From Oscillospiraceae bacterium (GTDB taxonomy: Bacteria; Bacillota; Clostridia; Oscillospirales; Oscillospiraceae), in the NCBI GenBank assembly GCA_020025715.1, contig JAHHRQ010000001.1, positions 14,638 to 78,637 on the forward strand: DNA of 64,000 bases, given 5' to 3'. The translations under genes were made by a program, and so were the position numbers. The notes beneath the pieces were generated by a model that worked only from the letters and a program-made list of their open reading frames with translations, did not search any database and was not told where the DNA came from. Below, one piece after another: positions 9,707-18,633 of this stretch; the stretch's first letter is position 1, and every line of letters starts with the position of its first letter.

Positions 9707-10356
9707 TGAAATTATCGGATTACGTTCTGGAACTTTTATATCCCACCCGCTGCGCATTCTGCCATAAATTTACGCAGCACGGCGAAAAGGTCTGCGAAAA
9801 ATGCCGCCGTGAACTGCCTGTGAGAAAAGACCCGGAGCTTAATATAAAGATTCCCCATATAAGCAGAACGGTTTGTCCCTTTTATTACGAAAACTATGTG
9901 AGAGACTCTCTTTTACGCTATAAATTTAACGGATTAAGGGGCTATGCGCAAATTTATGGTGAATTTCTTGCAAAATCTATTGACGAAACCGGAATTTCCT
10001 GCGATATTATTACTTGGGTACCTCTGAGTAAAAAGCGTTTTCGTCAGCGAGGGTACGATCAGGCAAGGCTGATTGCCGAAGATGTGGCTCTGCGCTTGGG
10101 TAAAGACTGCGTAAAGCTCATTGAAAAAACAGTAGATAACCCGGCTCAGTCCGGAACAGGTAACGCCGAAAAGCGTAAAGCAAATGTAAAAGGCGTTTAC
10201 AGGGCTTTAAAGCCGGAAGTCATAAAAGGAAAGCGAATACTTATCATAGATGATATAATTACCACCGGAGCCACCATTTCGGAATGTGCCGGAATTCTTC
10301 GCAAATGCGGAGCAGTTGAAGTTCTTGCGGGAACTGTGGCAGGCGGAAAAAACTAA
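9706..10356 (+). CDS. comFC: ComF-family phosphoribosyltransferase-like protein
   Basis: A 216-residue ComFC/GntX relative. The N-terminus has the zinc-binding cysteines CAFCHKF and CEKCRREL. The C-terminal phosphoribosyltransferase fold shows VPLSKKRFRQRGYDQA and the PRPP-binding loop ILIIDDIITTGATISEC. Family members support DNA uptake in competence, but the biochemical role is poorly defined. The gene starts within the stop codon of recD2 and is followed 26 bases later by mreB. No other competence genes lie in the window, so a competence role here is inference. Confidence 0.88.
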   Translation: MKLSDYVLELLYPTRCAFCHKFTQHGEKVCEKCRRELPVRKDPELNIKIPHISRTVCPFYYENYVRDSLLRYKFNGLRGYAQIYGEFLAKSIDETGISCDIITWVPLSKKRFRQRGYDQARLIAEDVALRLGKDCVKLIEKTVDNPAQSGTGNAEKRKANVKGVYRALKPEVIKGKRILIIDDIITTGATISECAGILRKCGAVEVLAGTVAGGKN

Positions 10357-10382
10357 GGAAAGATTTTTTGAGGTGAACAGAT

Positions 10383-11414
10383 ATGCTCTTAGTTGAGAGA
10401 GATATAGCGGTTGATATGGGTACTGCCTCCACCATGCTTTTTGAGCAGGGTAAAGGCGTTGTCACAAGAGAACCCACCGTAGTGGCCGTGGATAAATTCA
10501 GCGGTAAGATTTTAAAGGTAGGTCAGGATGCTCAGAAGATGCTGGGCCGCACTCCTGCCAATATCGTAGACATACACCCTATCAGAAGCGGCGTTATCTC
10601 CGACTATGAGATAGCAGCTCAGATGCTCAGAGAGCTTGTAAGCAGAATTACTTCTTTCAGCTTCTTTAAACCCCGTATACTCTGCTGCGTTCCCAGCAGC
10701 ATTACCGGTGTTGAGGAAAGAGCTGTGATTGACGCTGCAATCGAGGCAGGCGCAAGAAAGGTTTATCTCCTTGAAACTGCCGTTGCCACCGCTCTCGGCG
10801 CAGGCGTTGATATATCCAAGCCCGACGGACATATGATAATTGACATCGGCGGCGGTACAACTGATGTTGCCGTTGTTTCCGCAGGCGGCGTTGTTGAGTG
10901 CGAATCCGTTAAGGTGGCAGGCGTAAGCTTTGACGAGGCAATAGTTAAGTATATCCGCAATAAATATAATATGCTGGTGGGTCTCTCCGCCGCTGAGGAG
11001 CTTAAGAGAAATATAGGCTGCATTATTCAGCGCCCAGATATAGGCGTTGAGGAAATCAAGGGCAGAAACCTTGCAAACGGTCTGCCTAAGACAGTTGAGA
11101 TTAGTGCAAACGAGCTGATTGAAGCTTTCGTTGAGCCTATGAACTATATTCTTGAGGCTATCCATACAGTGCTTGAGAAAACTCCTCCTCAGTTAATCGG
11201 AGATCTGGACAAAAACGGAATTATTATGTCCGGCGGCGGCAGCCTTATTTACGGCATCGACAGGTTGATTGAGCGCAGCACGGGAATCAGAACCGTTGTT
11301 GTAGATGACGCAGTTTCCTGCGCCGCCTACGGAGCGGGTAAGATGCTCAAGTACCTTGACGATATGCAGGACGGAATGATGAACTTTTACAGAAAAAGAC
11401 AACTTAAAGCTTGA
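10383..11414 (+). CDS. mreB: Rod shape-determining protein MreB/Mbl family
   Basis: A 343-residue bacterial actin that organises lateral wall synthesis on the inner membrane face. The actin phosphate and adenosine motifs are present: AVDMGTAST at the start, DIGGGTTDVAVV near 154-165, and GIIMSGGGSLIYGID near the C-terminus. The stretch PRILCCVPSSITGVEERAV is typical of MreB. No mreC, mreD or minD follows; the neighbours are comFC and ispD. This separation often marks a second paralog such as Mbl or MreBH, which I cannot distinguish by eye. Confidence 0.9.
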   Translation: MLLVERDIAVDMGTASTMLFEQGKGVVTREPTVVAVDKFSGKILKVGQDAQKMLGRTPANIVDIHPIRSGVISDYEIAAQMLRELVSRITSFSFFKPRILCCVPSSITGVEERAVIDAAIEAGARKVYLLETAVATALGAGVDISKPDGHMIIDIGGGTTDVAVVSAGGVVECESVKVAGVSFDEAIVKYIRNKYNMLVGLSAAEELKRNIGCIIQRPDIGVEEIKGRNLANGLPKTVEISANELIEAFVEPMNYILEAIHTVLEKTPPQLIGDLDKNGIIMSGGGSLIYGIDRLIERSTGIRTVVVDDAVSCAAYGAGKMLKYLDDMQDGMMNFYRKRQLKA

Positions 11415-11427
11415 GAGGGGAATGATT

Positions 11428-12156
11428 ATGGGCTTAAGTAAACTGTTTAAGAAGAAAGACGAAACTCCCCACTGCTCAGCGGTTATAGTTGCCGCAGGCA
11501 ACTCAAAACGTATGGGCAGCGACAAGATTATGGCAAATTTAGGCGGTATGCCGGTGCTTGCCAGAACTCTTACGGCTTTCCAGAAGTCAAACCTTGTAGA
11601 TGAAATCGTAGTGGTTACAAGGGGCGACAGGATTGAAGAAATAGCCGAGGCATGCAAAAAGTTCGAGCTCACAAAGGTTGCAAAGGTAGTTTGCGGCGGA
11701 GCCACCAGAATGGAATCTGCCCTTGCCGGTGTGTCTGAGATTAACCCCAAGGCAAAGCTTGTTGCAATCCATGACGGCGCAAGACCTCTTGTTACAGACC
11801 TTATAATTAAACGTACAGTATATGCAGCACAGGAATTCCTTTCTGCTGTTCCCGTTCTTAAAATTACCGATACTCTCAAAAAACTGGATGAAAACGGCAT
11901 TGTTATTGATGCAGTTGACAGAGACAGCGTTGTGAGAGTGCAGACTCCTCAGGTTTTCAGCTCTGAGCTTATAAAAGGCGCCCTTACTAAGGCTGTCACA
12001 GATAATCTCCCCCTTACCGATGACTGCTCCGCAATGGAGATGATGGGCGTAAAAACTCATACCGTCACCGGCGACGAGGATAATATTAAGCTCACAACTC
12101 CCAGAGATTTCTTTATGGCAGAGGCTATACTGAGAAACAGGGGTGAGCTGAATTGA
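11428..12156 (+). CDS. ispD: 2-C-methyl-D-erythritol 4-phosphate cytidylyltransferase
   Basis: A 242-residue MEP-pathway enzyme that makes CDP-methylerythritol. The nucleotide-binding signature [15 protein letters not shown] lies near residues 20-34, and IHDGARPLV and [10 protein letters not shown] match the family. There is a short basic N-terminal extension ([10 protein letters not shown]) before the fold. Two ATG codons lie six bases apart; the second (11428) is seven bases from the AGAGGGG site, whereas the first nearly touches it. It overlaps ispF by four bases, the usual ispDF arrangement of isoprenoid synthesis. Confidence 0.93.
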   Translation: MGLSKLFKKKDETPHCSAVIVAAGNSKRMGSDKIMANLGGMPVLARTLTAFQKSNLVDEIVVVTRGDRIEEIAEACKKFELTKVAKVVCGGATRMESALAGVSEINPKAKLVAIHDGARPLVTDLIIKRTVYAAQEFLSAVPVLKITDTLKKLDENGIVIDAVDRDSVVRVQTPQVFSSELIKGALTKAVTDNLPLTDDCSAMEMMGVKTHTVTGDEDNIKLTTPRDFFMAEAILRNRGELN

Positions 12157-12632
12157 GAATAGGCCACGGATACGATGTTCATAAGCTGGTAGAGGACAGA
12201 AAGCTGATACTGGGTGGTATTGAAATTCCTTACGAAAAGGGACTTCTGGGCCACTCTGACGCAGATGTTCTTACCCATGCTCTTATGGATGCACTTCTCG
12301 GCGCAGCGGCTTTAGGTGACATCGGAAAGCTTTTCCCCGATAATGACCCTGCGTACAGCGGTGCCGACAGTATAGAACTGCTTAAAAAGGTATATGCAGT
12401 TGTGCGTGAAAACGGCTATGAGCTGTGCAATGCAGACTGCACCGTTATAGCACAGCGCCCCAAACTTTCTCCCTATATTTCCCAGATGAGGGAGAGAATT
12501 GCCGACGCTATGGGAGTAAGCCTTGGCGACATCAGCGTAAAAGCTACCACCGAGGAAAAAATGGGCTTTACCGGCGAGGGCAGAGGCATTGCCGCCCATG
12601 CAGTTGTGCTGATTGAAAAACTTAATAAATGA
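12153..12632 (+). CDS. ispF: 2-C-methyl-D-erythritol 2,4-cyclodiphosphate synthase
   Basis: A 159-residue trimeric enzyme that cyclises CDP-ME 2-phosphate in the MEP pathway. Metal ligands are visible in [10 protein letters not shown] (Asp and His) and [31 protein letters not shown] and the C-terminal [12 protein letters not shown] also match. The start is TTG, forming TTGA with the ispD stop codon, after the ribosome site AGGGGTGAG. Length is typical. Confidence 0.95.
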   Translation: MRIGHGYDVHKLVEDRKLILGGIEIPYEKGLLGHSDADVLTHALMDALLGAAALGDIGKLFPDNDPAYSGADSIELLKKVYAVVRENGYELCNADCTVIAQRPKLSPYISQMRERIADAMGVSLGDISVKATTEEKMGFTGEGRGIAAHAVVLIEKLNK

Positions 12633-12642
12633 CCTTAAAGAA

Positions 12643-12678
12643 CTTACGGCATAGAATATAGTATGTCTGTGTCGTAAG
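12643..12678 (+). repeat. Hairpin between ispF and its terminator
   Basis: CTTACG (12643-12648) pairs with CGTAAG (12673-12678) around a 24-base loop containing the short complementary segments GCATA and TATG. It lies just after ispF and 17 bases before the true terminator. No T-run follows, so it is not itself a terminator. Function unknown. Confidence 0.35.
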
Positions 12679-12694
12679 CGGAAAGAAATTAAAA

Positions 12695-12733
12695 CTCCGC
12701 AGGACATGGACGTTCTGCGGAGCTTTTTTATTT
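12695..12733 (+). terminator. Rho-independent terminator of the uvrA-to-ispF run
   Basis: CTCCGCAG (12695-12702) pairs with CTGCGGAG (12715-12722), followed by CTTTTTTATTT. Confidence 0.85.
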
Positions 12734-12770
12734 GAATAATTTAGCCATTTAGGGCTGATTGGAGCAATAT

Positions 12771-13022
12771 ATGAACCAGTATCTAATAATGTGCCGTTCC
12801 CTGACCTATGCACAGCGGGCGGAAAGAGTTTTGGCACGAAAGGGAATAAGTGCGGTAATTATAAAAGCACCTCAATGCCTGCTAACTAACGGCTGCGGAT
12901 ATGCAATAAGCCTGCACCGTGAATTAGACAGAGCGGTTTTAATTTTGAAAAACAACAAACTTCTTAGAGGGAAAATATATAAAAAGGAAGAAAACGGCGA
13001 GTATAAGGAGATTGTAGCATGA
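12771..13022 (+). CDS. DUF3343 protein (putative Se/S carrier-like)
   Basis: An 83-residue small protein of the DUF3343 type, which is annotated in databases as a putative selenium/sulfur carrier-like domain. It has an N-terminal sorting-like segment (LTYAQRAERVLARKGI) and a conserved cysteine pair, Cys36 and Cys42, in PQCLLTNGCGYAI. The ATG at 12771 lies six bases after GGAG; a TTG at 12759 would give four extra residues but no ribosome site. It overlaps the next gene, a cysteine desulfurase, by four bases (ATGA), so the two proteins very probably act together, one mobilising sulfur or selenium and the other carrying it. The carrier role is inferred. Confidence 0.8.
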   Translation: MNQYLIMCRSLTYAQRAERVLARKGISAVIIKAPQCLLTNGCGYAISLHRELDRAVLILKNNKLLRGKIYKKEENGEYKEIVA

Positions 13023-14125
13023 TATATCTTGATAATGCTGCTACTACTCTGATAAAACCGCCAACTGTACCGGCGGCAGTAAGCAGAGCGATTAAGACCA
13101 TGGCAAGCCCGGGGCGGGGTGCTCACCGACCTGCTATGGCGGCTGCAAATGAAGTCTTTAACTGCCGGGAAGAGGCGGCGGAACTTTTTAACGTTGAGGA
13201 GCCGGAGAGAGTTGTATTTACAATGAATGCCACTCATGCTCTCAATATCGCAATAAAGAGCATGGCTCATAAGGGAAGCAAAGTGCTCATATCCGGCTTT
13301 GAGCATAATTCAGTAGTGAGACCTCTTAAAGCAATAGGGGCGGATGTGATTGTAGGAGGCACTGAACTTTTTAATCCGGAGGGGCTTTTGAGAGATTTTG
13401 AAAGGAAAATTTCCGGCGCTGAGCTTGTGGTGTGTACCCATGTTTCAAATGCTTTCGGGTATATTCTGCCTATATATGAAGTGGCGGAGCTGTGCAGGGA
13501 AAATTCCGCTCCCCTTATAGTAGATGCGTCCCAGTCGGCGGGAATTCTGCCGGTAGACATGAAAAAGCTGGGCGCTGCCTTTATCGGTATGCCCGGCCAT
13601 AAAGGCCTGCTCGGCCCTCAGGGGACGGGAATTCTTCTCTGCGGGGAGAAAGGCAGAACGCTTATGGAGGGCGGCTCCGGCTCTGACAGCATATCTGAAT
13701 ATATGCCGGAATATCTGCCGGACAGAATGGAGGCGGGCACTCATAATGTCTGCGGAATTGCAGGTCTGAGGGCGGGAATCAAGTTCGTAAAGGAAAAAGG
13801 CACTGAAAATATTTTAAAACACGAAAAAAATCTTCTCAGAATAATGAAGAAAAATCTTGCAGGAACAGATTATGAGCTGTTTTCCGGCGACGATGACTGC
13901 CAGTGCGGAGTAATTTCTGTAAGAAGCCCTAAAATGGATTGCGAGAGCCTTGCACAAGAGCTTTATAAGCGGGATATATGTGTAAGGAGCGGCCTGCATT
14001 GCGCCCCTCTTGCTCATAAAAGTGCAGGCACGATAGAAACGGGAACGGTTCGGTTCAGCTTTTCACCCTTCACTTCGCAGGAACAGATAGTCAAATGCTG
14101 CAAGGTTTTACGGGGAATTGTTTAA
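13019..14125 (+). CDS. Cysteine desulfurase-family aminotransferase class V
   Basis: A 368-residue PLP enzyme of the EF2568-like subgroup of NifS/SufS proteins. The N-terminus YLDNAATTLIKPP is the family signature. The PLP lysine is in GMPGHKGLLGPQG near residue 199. The active-site cysteine loop is near the C-terminus in VRSGLHCAPLAHK. It removes sulfur (or selenium) from cysteine or selenocysteine to give a persulfide. Its start codon overlaps the DUF3343 gene. This subgroup is often found near selenium-metabolism genes, but no selD, selA or yedF lies in the window. Confidence 0.88.
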   Translation: MIYLDNAATTLIKPPTVPAAVSRAIKTMASPGRGAHRPAMAAANEVFNCREEAAELFNVEEPERVVFTMNATHALNIAIKSMAHKGSKVLISGFEHNSVVRPLKAIGADVIVGGTELFNPEGLLRDFERKISGAELVVCTHVSNAFGYILPIYEVAELCRENSAPLIVDASQSAGILPVDMKKLGAAFIGMPGHKGLLGPQGTGILLCGEKGRTLMEGGSGSDSISEYMPEYLPDRMEAGTHNVCGIAGLRAGIKFVKEKGTENILKHEKNLLRIMKKNLAGTDYELFSGDDDCQCGVISVRSPKMDCESLAQELYKRDICVRSGLHCAPLAHKSAGTIETGTVRFSFSPFTSQEQIVKCCKVLRGIV

Positions 14126-14155
14126 AAAGAATTAAAACATTATGCTAATGCATTG

Positions 14156-14184
14156 TTGCCTTTTCCAGAAAAATGTTTTATAAT
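14156..14184 (+). promoter_or_regulatory. Promoter of the cdaA operon
   Basis: TTGCCT (14156-14161), 17 bases, TATAAT (14179-14184). A long co-directional gene run begins here. Confidence 0.65.
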
Positions 14185-14248
14185 ATGGTGATAAACGTAT
14201 GCAGTCATAGTAAATCATGTACAAAGAAAAGTTTAACGAGGAATCATT

Positions 14249-15133
14249 ATGGATGCAATCAGCAACGCGTTCAGGCGTGTTTTCAATTTAATACTCACCA
14301 TAGGCGTGGCAGATGTAATAGATATTCTGATAGTCGCCTATCTAATATACAAGGCAATTCACTTTGTAAGAAAGACCAACTCCTACAACCTTGCAAAAGG
14401 TGTTGTAGTGCTGTTTGTCATCTTCCTTATGTCAGATATGCTTCATCTTACGATGATAAACTTTATCCTTCGTAAGGCGGTTGAACTGGGACTTATCGCG
14501 CTGCTGATTTTGTTCCAGCCGGAACTGCGCCGCCTGCTGGAGCGCATGGGAAGCCGGTTTACCTCTTCCCGCAAGGTGTCGGGCACAGCTTTTGAGACTG
14601 CCATTGCACAGACTGTCTTGGCATGTACCGAAATGTCTGCCTCCCGAACAGGCGCCCTTATGATATTTGAAAGGAACGTGAGCCTTGAAAATATTATGGG
14701 TACAGGCACCATAGTTAATGCCGACGTCACAGCCGAGCTTATTAAGAACCTGTTCTATAATAAAGCTCCTCTCCATGACGGCGCTGTTATAATGAGAGAT
14801 GCAAGAATTGCCGCTGCCGGATGTGTCCTGCCCCTTACTCAGAGCACTAATCTGAGCAAAGAGCTGGGTATGCGCCACAGAGCAGGTATTGGCCTGAGCG
14901 AGCAGTCCGATGCGGTTGTTGTTATTGTGTCTGAGGAAACCGGCTCAATTTCCGTTGCCATTGAGGGTATGCTTAAACGCCACCTTACTGCTGCAATGCT
15001 GGATAAAATCCTGCATAAGGAGCTTATGGTAGACGAGACAGAGGAAACCGGAAACAGCTTTATGAATAACATCAAGAAACTTTTCAAGGGGTACAAGAAT
15101 GAAGAAGAAAAGTCCAATGAAAAGAATATATGA
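14249..15133 (+). CDS. cdaA: Diadenylate cyclase CdaA
   Basis: A 294-residue membrane enzyme that joins two ATP into cyclic di-AMP, which controls osmolyte transport and wall homeostasis. Three hydrophobic N-terminal segments (about residues 10-85) precede the DAC domain. The catalytic DGA motif is in LHDGAVIMRD near residue 177, and the RHR motif is in GMRHRAGIGLSEQSD near residue 209. The ribosome site is AACGAGG. The gene overlaps cdaR by 35 bases, the conserved cdaA-cdaR pair. glmM, often third, is absent from the window. Confidence 0.96.
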   Translation: MDAISNAFRRVFNLILTIGVADVIDILIVAYLIYKAIHFVRKTNSYNLAKGVVVLFVIFLMSDMLHLTMINFILRKAVELGLIALLILFQPELRRLLERMGSRFTSSRKVSGTAFETAIAQTVLACTEMSASRTGALMIFERNVSLENIMGTGTIVNADVTAELIKNLFYNKAPLHDGAVIMRDARIAAAGCVLPLTQSTNLSKELGMRHRAGIGLSEQSDAVVVIVSEETGSISVAIEGMLKRHLTAAMLDKILHKELMVDETEETGNSFMNNIKKLFKGYKNEEEKSNEKNI

Positions 15134-16355
15134 CAGTAAGACATTCTGGATTATAATTTCTCTCCTTGCCTCTATTGCCATATGGATTTACATTACAGAC
15201 ATTGACAAAGAGACGTGGAAGAATACTTTCTACGGAGTGCGCGTTGAGCTTGAAGGCGAGGATATACTCAGGGATTCCAAAAACCTTGTAATAACCGATC
15301 TGGACACAAACACCGTCACCGTAGAGCTTGAAGGCCCGAGAAGAATAGTGGGCAGCATGTCATCCTCCGACCTTGTGGCAAAAATCGATGTGAGCAAGCT
15401 TAATCAGGCGGCCTACACTTCTCAGCCTTATTATGTAGCGCTCCCGGACGGTATGGATAAGAATATTATAAAAACCATAAGACAGTCACCCAGTACGGTA
15501 AACTTTATGGTTTCAAAGCTGAGCAGCAAGACTGTTCAGGTGAGAGGCGGATTTGAAGGTTCACTGTCTCCTAACAGAACGGCGGAAACACCTATCTTTG
15601 AACCTGCTACAATCACCATTACCGGCCCTGAGGAAGACCTTAAAAATGTAGATTACGCATGGGTGACTTTCGGTAAAGGCGTTACAGTAGAAAAGAGCTA
15701 TTCCGTTGATACAGGCTTTAGCCTTATGAATGCACAGGGTGAGCCGTGCTCCATGGAAAATATTAACGTTTCTGCCGATACGGTAAAAGCAACTCTGCCC
15801 ATACTGGAAATCAAAGACGTTAAGCTGGGCGTTGATTTGATTGAAGGCGCCGGAGCTACAAACGCAAATACTAAGATTAAGGTAGAGCCGGAAACCATTA
15901 TGCTTGCCGGCGACTCCGCAATCCTTTCGGGAATGAACAAGATAATTCTCGACACCATTGACCTTACAGATTTCAACTCCACATTTACGGAAACTTATAC
16001 AATACCTCTGGATAACGAACTGAGAAACCTTACCGGCATTACAGAAGCCAAGGTGACGGTTGAAATAGTTGGTCTTGAAACAAGAAACTTCAAGGTCAAA
16101 AATATCTCGTGTACCCACGCTCCTGACGGTACTGATGTGGACATCCTTTCAGAAAGTATTGATGTTACAATTCGCGGTACTGCAGAACAGCTTGAAAAGA
16201 TAAAACCCGAAAATATCAGGGCAGTAGTTGATCTGACAGACTTCAAGGAGTCTATCGGAGCATATATGCCGGACGCAAAGATTTATATAGACGGCGTTAC
16301 GGATGTGGGTGCAGTAGGAGAGAGCAAGGTCTCAATAGAAATAAGAAAGGCATAA
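15099..16355 (+). CDS. cdaR: YbbR-domain protein CdaR, regulator of CdaA
   Basis: A 418-residue protein with one N-terminal transmembrane segment (TFWIIISLLASIAIWIYI) and an extracytoplasmic part built from about four YbbR repeats. Repeat-like strands recur, such as NTVTVELEGPRRIV, ITITGPEEDLKNV and SIDVTIRGTAEQLEKIKPE. By family knowledge it binds CdaA and modulates c-di-AMP synthesis. The start codon lies 35 bases inside cdaA after AAGGGGT, so the genes are translationally coupled. Confidence 0.92.
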   Translation: MKKKSPMKRIYDSKTFWIIISLLASIAIWIYITDIDKETWKNTFYGVRVELEGEDILRDSKNLVITDLDTNTVTVELEGPRRIVGSMSSSDLVAKIDVSKLNQAAYTSQPYYVALPDGMDKNIIKTIRQSPSTVNFMVSKLSSKTVQVRGGFEGSLSPNRTAETPIFEPATITITGPEEDLKNVDYAWVTFGKGVTVEKSYSVDTGFSLMNAQGEPCSMENINVSADTVKATLPILEIKDVKLGVDLIEGAGATNANTKIKVEPETIMLAGDSAILSGMNKIILDTIDLTDFNSTFTETYTIPLDNELRNLTGITEAKVTVEIVGLETRNFKVKNISCTHAPDGTDVDILSESIDVTIRGTAEQLEKIKPENIRAVVDLTDFKESIGAYMPDAKIYIDGVTDVGAVGESKVSIEIRKA

Positions 16356-16361
16356 AAGTAT

Positions 16362-16787
16362 ATGACACAGGATGCAACAGTAACCAGAATTATAAACAAT
16401 GATATGGCCGAAGTAGTGGCTACAAGAACCACTGCATGCGGTGCTAATTGCGGCAACTGCGAAAGCTGCATGTTTGATGAAAAGGTAAGAGCGGAAGCCA
16501 GAAACCTTATAAATGCCCAGCCCGGTGACAGAGTTGTTATCTCCAGTAAATCTTCAAGAGTTTTCAGCGCAGCCATGCTTGTGTATGTAATGCCGCTGGT
16601 ACTCTTCCTCGCCGGATACGCCATTGCGTATGCACTCGGCGCCTCTGAGGGACTCTGCATAGCAGCAAGCTTTTTAGGCCTTGTCCTGGGCGGAGTAATT
16701 CTTGTTTTGTCTCATAAGAAATGGAAGGAAAGAAATCCCATTACTTTTGATATTATCCGCTTTGCGGAAAATCCGGAGGAATTATGA
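16362..16787 (+). CDS. rseC: RseC/MucC-like SoxR-reducing system protein
   Basis: A 141-residue protein with a cysteine-rich N-terminal domain (CGANCGNCESCMF, cysteines near residues 26-36) and two transmembrane helices between about residues 68 and 113. This is the layout of RseC, which in Proteobacteria helps the Rsx/Rnf complex keep SoxR reduced. In Clostridia such proteins are common but their role is not settled; electron-transfer or iron-sulfur handling near Rnf is the usual guess. No rnf genes are in the window. It overlaps yicC by four bases. Confidence 0.82.
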   Translation: MTQDATVTRIINNDMAEVVATRTTACGANCGNCESCMFDEKVRAEARNLINAQPGDRVVISSKSSRVFSAAMLVYVMPLVLFLAGYAIAYALGASEGLCIAASFLGLVLGGVILVLSHKKWKERNPITFDIIRFAENPEEL

Positions 16788-17662
16788 TTAAGAGTATGAC
16801 CGGCTACGGCAGCGCCAAAGGCACTGTTCAGGAGCTTGAAATCACAGTTGAGCTGAAAAGTGTAAATAACCGCTATCTTGATACCTCAGTGAGAATGCCC
16901 AGAAGCTTTCTGTTTGCTGAGGATGCAGTAAAATCAGCGGTACAGTCCCATATAAGCCGCGGAAAAGTGGACGTTTTCATAAGTGTTGATTCATCCGGCG
17001 TTGAGGAAATGAACGTTAAGGTGAATGAAGCACTTTTGAAGGGCTATATGTCTGCTATTTCTCATATCGCAGCTGAGTATAAACTTCCCAACGATATGAC
17101 TGCCATGAGCGTCAGCCGTTTCCCCGACGTGCTTGAAGTGGAGAAAAAGGATGTTGACAGTGACGCCATAAGCGAGGGAATAGTTTCAGTTGTTGAGCAG
17201 GCTTTAAATGACTTTGACGAAATGCGTATTCGCGAGGGTGCAAAGCTCCGTGAAGACGTGCTCAATCGTCTCAGCACCATTGATTCTCTGGTCTCAACCG
17301 TTGAGGAGACTGCTCCTCAGACTGTTGAAGATTACAGAAACCGCCTGTATCAGAAAATGGCAGAAGTGCTGGATACTGCCGGCATTGACGAAAACAGAAT
17401 ATTGGCCGAAGCTGCAATTTTTGCCGATCATATAGCAGTTGACGAGGAGACCGTAAGACTGAGAAGCCACATGGCTCAGCTTAAAACCATGATGAACGGT
17501 TCTTCTCCCATAGGCAGAAAGACAGACTTCTTAATTCAGGAGTTTAACCGTGAAGCCAACACCATCGGTTCCAAGTGCCAGAATTCCGATATTGCCCACA
17601 CTGTTGTGGATTTGAAATCTGAGATTGAGAAAATCAGAGAGCAGATACAGAATATCGAATAA
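16784..17662 (+). CDS. yicC: YicC-family endoribonuclease
   Basis: A 292-residue protein beginning with the family hallmark MIKSMTGYGSAKG and containing ELKSVNNRYLD, the basic GRKTDFLIQEFNRE and a helical C-terminus ending in KSEIEKIREQIQN. YicC proteins are endoribonucleases linked to stationary-phase RNA turnover. The conserved order yicC-remA-gmk-rpoZ-priA is typical of Clostridia. The start codon overlaps the preceding stop (ATGA). Confidence 0.93.
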   Translation: MIKSMTGYGSAKGTVQELEITVELKSVNNRYLDTSVRMPRSFLFAEDAVKSAVQSHISRGKVDVFISVDSSGVEEMNVKVNEALLKGYMSAISHIAAEYKLPNDMTAMSVSRFPDVLEVEKKDVDSDAISEGIVSVVEQALNDFDEMRIREGAKLREDVLNRLSTIDSLVSTVEETAPQTVEDYRNRLYQKMAEVLDTAGIDENRILAEAAIFADHIAVDEETVRLRSHMAQLKTMMNGSSPIGRKTDFLIQEFNREANTIGSKCQNSDIAHTVVDLKSEIEKIREQIQNIE

Positions 17663-17674
17663 GGGGGATTTCCG

Positions 17675-17941
17675 ATGAAATTGGTGGGTATAGGTTTCGG
17701 AAACCTTATTTCAGCCCAGAGAGTTATTTCTATCGTAAGCCCTGAGTCCGCACCTATTAAAAGAATGGTGCAGGATGTGCGAGAGAAAGGACTTCTGATA
17801 GATGCCTCTTTCGGGCGGAGCACCCGGTCCGTTATAATAATGGACAGCGGAAATGTTGTTTTATCAGCGCTGCCGCCGGAGACTTTGGCGGCGCGTTTTG
17901 AAGAAAAATCTGAAGAGGAAGCAGGTAAGGCAAATGAGTGA
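17675..17941 (+). CDS. remA: RemA-like extracellular matrix regulator (DUF370)
   Basis: An 88-residue protein with the RemA core: [17 protein letters not shown] and the basic [19 protein letters not shown]. In Bacillus, RemA is a DNA-binding activator of matrix genes that assembles around DNA. The tail after about residue 75 is acidic and variable. Its last eight bases overlap the start of gmk. No matrix operon is visible nearby, so targets here are unknown. Confidence 0.93.
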   Translation: MKLVGIGFGNLISAQRVISIVSPESAPIKRMVQDVREKGLLIDASFGRSTRSVIIMDSGNVVLSALPPETLAARFEEKSEEEAGKANE

Positions 17942-18533
17942 AAAAGGTAAACTTATAGTTGTTTCCGGCCCTTCCGGCGCGGGAAAAAGCACAGTGGTAT
18001 TCAAGGCAGTGGAGAAACGGAATGATGTATGTTTTTCCATATCCGTAACTACGCGCAAACCCAGACCCAATGAAGTTGATGGAAAAGAATACTTTTTCGT
18101 AGACCTTGACAGATTTAGAGAAATGGTAGAGAACGACGAGCTTTTGGAGCACGCCGAGTATGTCGCAAATTCTTATGGTACTCCCAGAGCCTATGTAGAA
18201 GAAAAGCTTCAGAGCGGCATGAATGTACTTCTGGACATTGAAGTTCAGGGCGCAAGACAGGTTCACGAAAAAATGCCCGATGCAGTTATGATCTTCATTG
18301 CGCCTCCCTCCATGGACGAGCTGAGAACCCGTCTTGAAGGCCGCGGCACAGAGACTGAAAGAGCTATTGAAGCCAGACTTATAAGAGCACGTCAGGAGTA
18401 TAAGGAAGCAGATTTTTATGATTATCTCATAATAAATGACGATGCTGACAAAGCTGCTGAAGAGCTTAACGCCATTATTACATCCTCTCACTGCAAATTC
18501 GCTGACAGAGAAGACGTACTTAAAAACGTCTGA
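17934..18533 (+). CDS. gmk: Guanylate kinase
   Basis: A 199-residue cytoplasmic enzyme that converts GMP to GDP with ATP. The P-loop GPSGAGKST lies at about residues 12-20, and the GMP-binding region shows [20 protein letters not shown]. The ATG at 17934 is chosen because it places the P-loop at the usual distance; a longer open frame upstream runs inside remA and lacks family sequence. It overlaps remA by eight bases. Confidence 0.95.
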   Translation: MSEKGKLIVVSGPSGAGKSTVVFKAVEKRNDVCFSISVTTRKPRPNEVDGKEYFFVDLDRFREMVENDELLEHAEYVANSYGTPRAYVEEKLQSGMNVLLDIEVQGARQVHEKMPDAVMIFIAPPSMDELRTRLEGRGTETERAIEARLIRARQEYKEADFYDYLIINDDADKAAEELNAIITSSHCKFADREDVLKNV

Positions 18534-18553
18534 ATTTCGATGTTTAAGGGCTG

Positions 18554-18633
18554 AGCCCGGAGCCAAATTCCGGGCTTGACCATCTATGGCCAAAATTGGC
18601 CGCAAATAAATTTTTTGCGCCGCTGAAGGCGGC
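18554..18633 (+). promoter_or_regulatory. Hairpin-rich leader upstream of rpoZ
   Basis: Four inverted repeats are packed into about 80 bases: AGCCCGGA/TCCGGGCT (18554-18576), TGGCCAAAATTGGCC (near 18587-18601), CGCAAA/TTTGCG (18601-18619) and GCCGC/GCGGC (18619-18633). The last two share bases, so they cannot both form fully. There is no T-run long enough to mark the first hairpin as a clean terminator. It may be an internal terminator or a translational leader for rpoZ. Confidence 0.4.
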
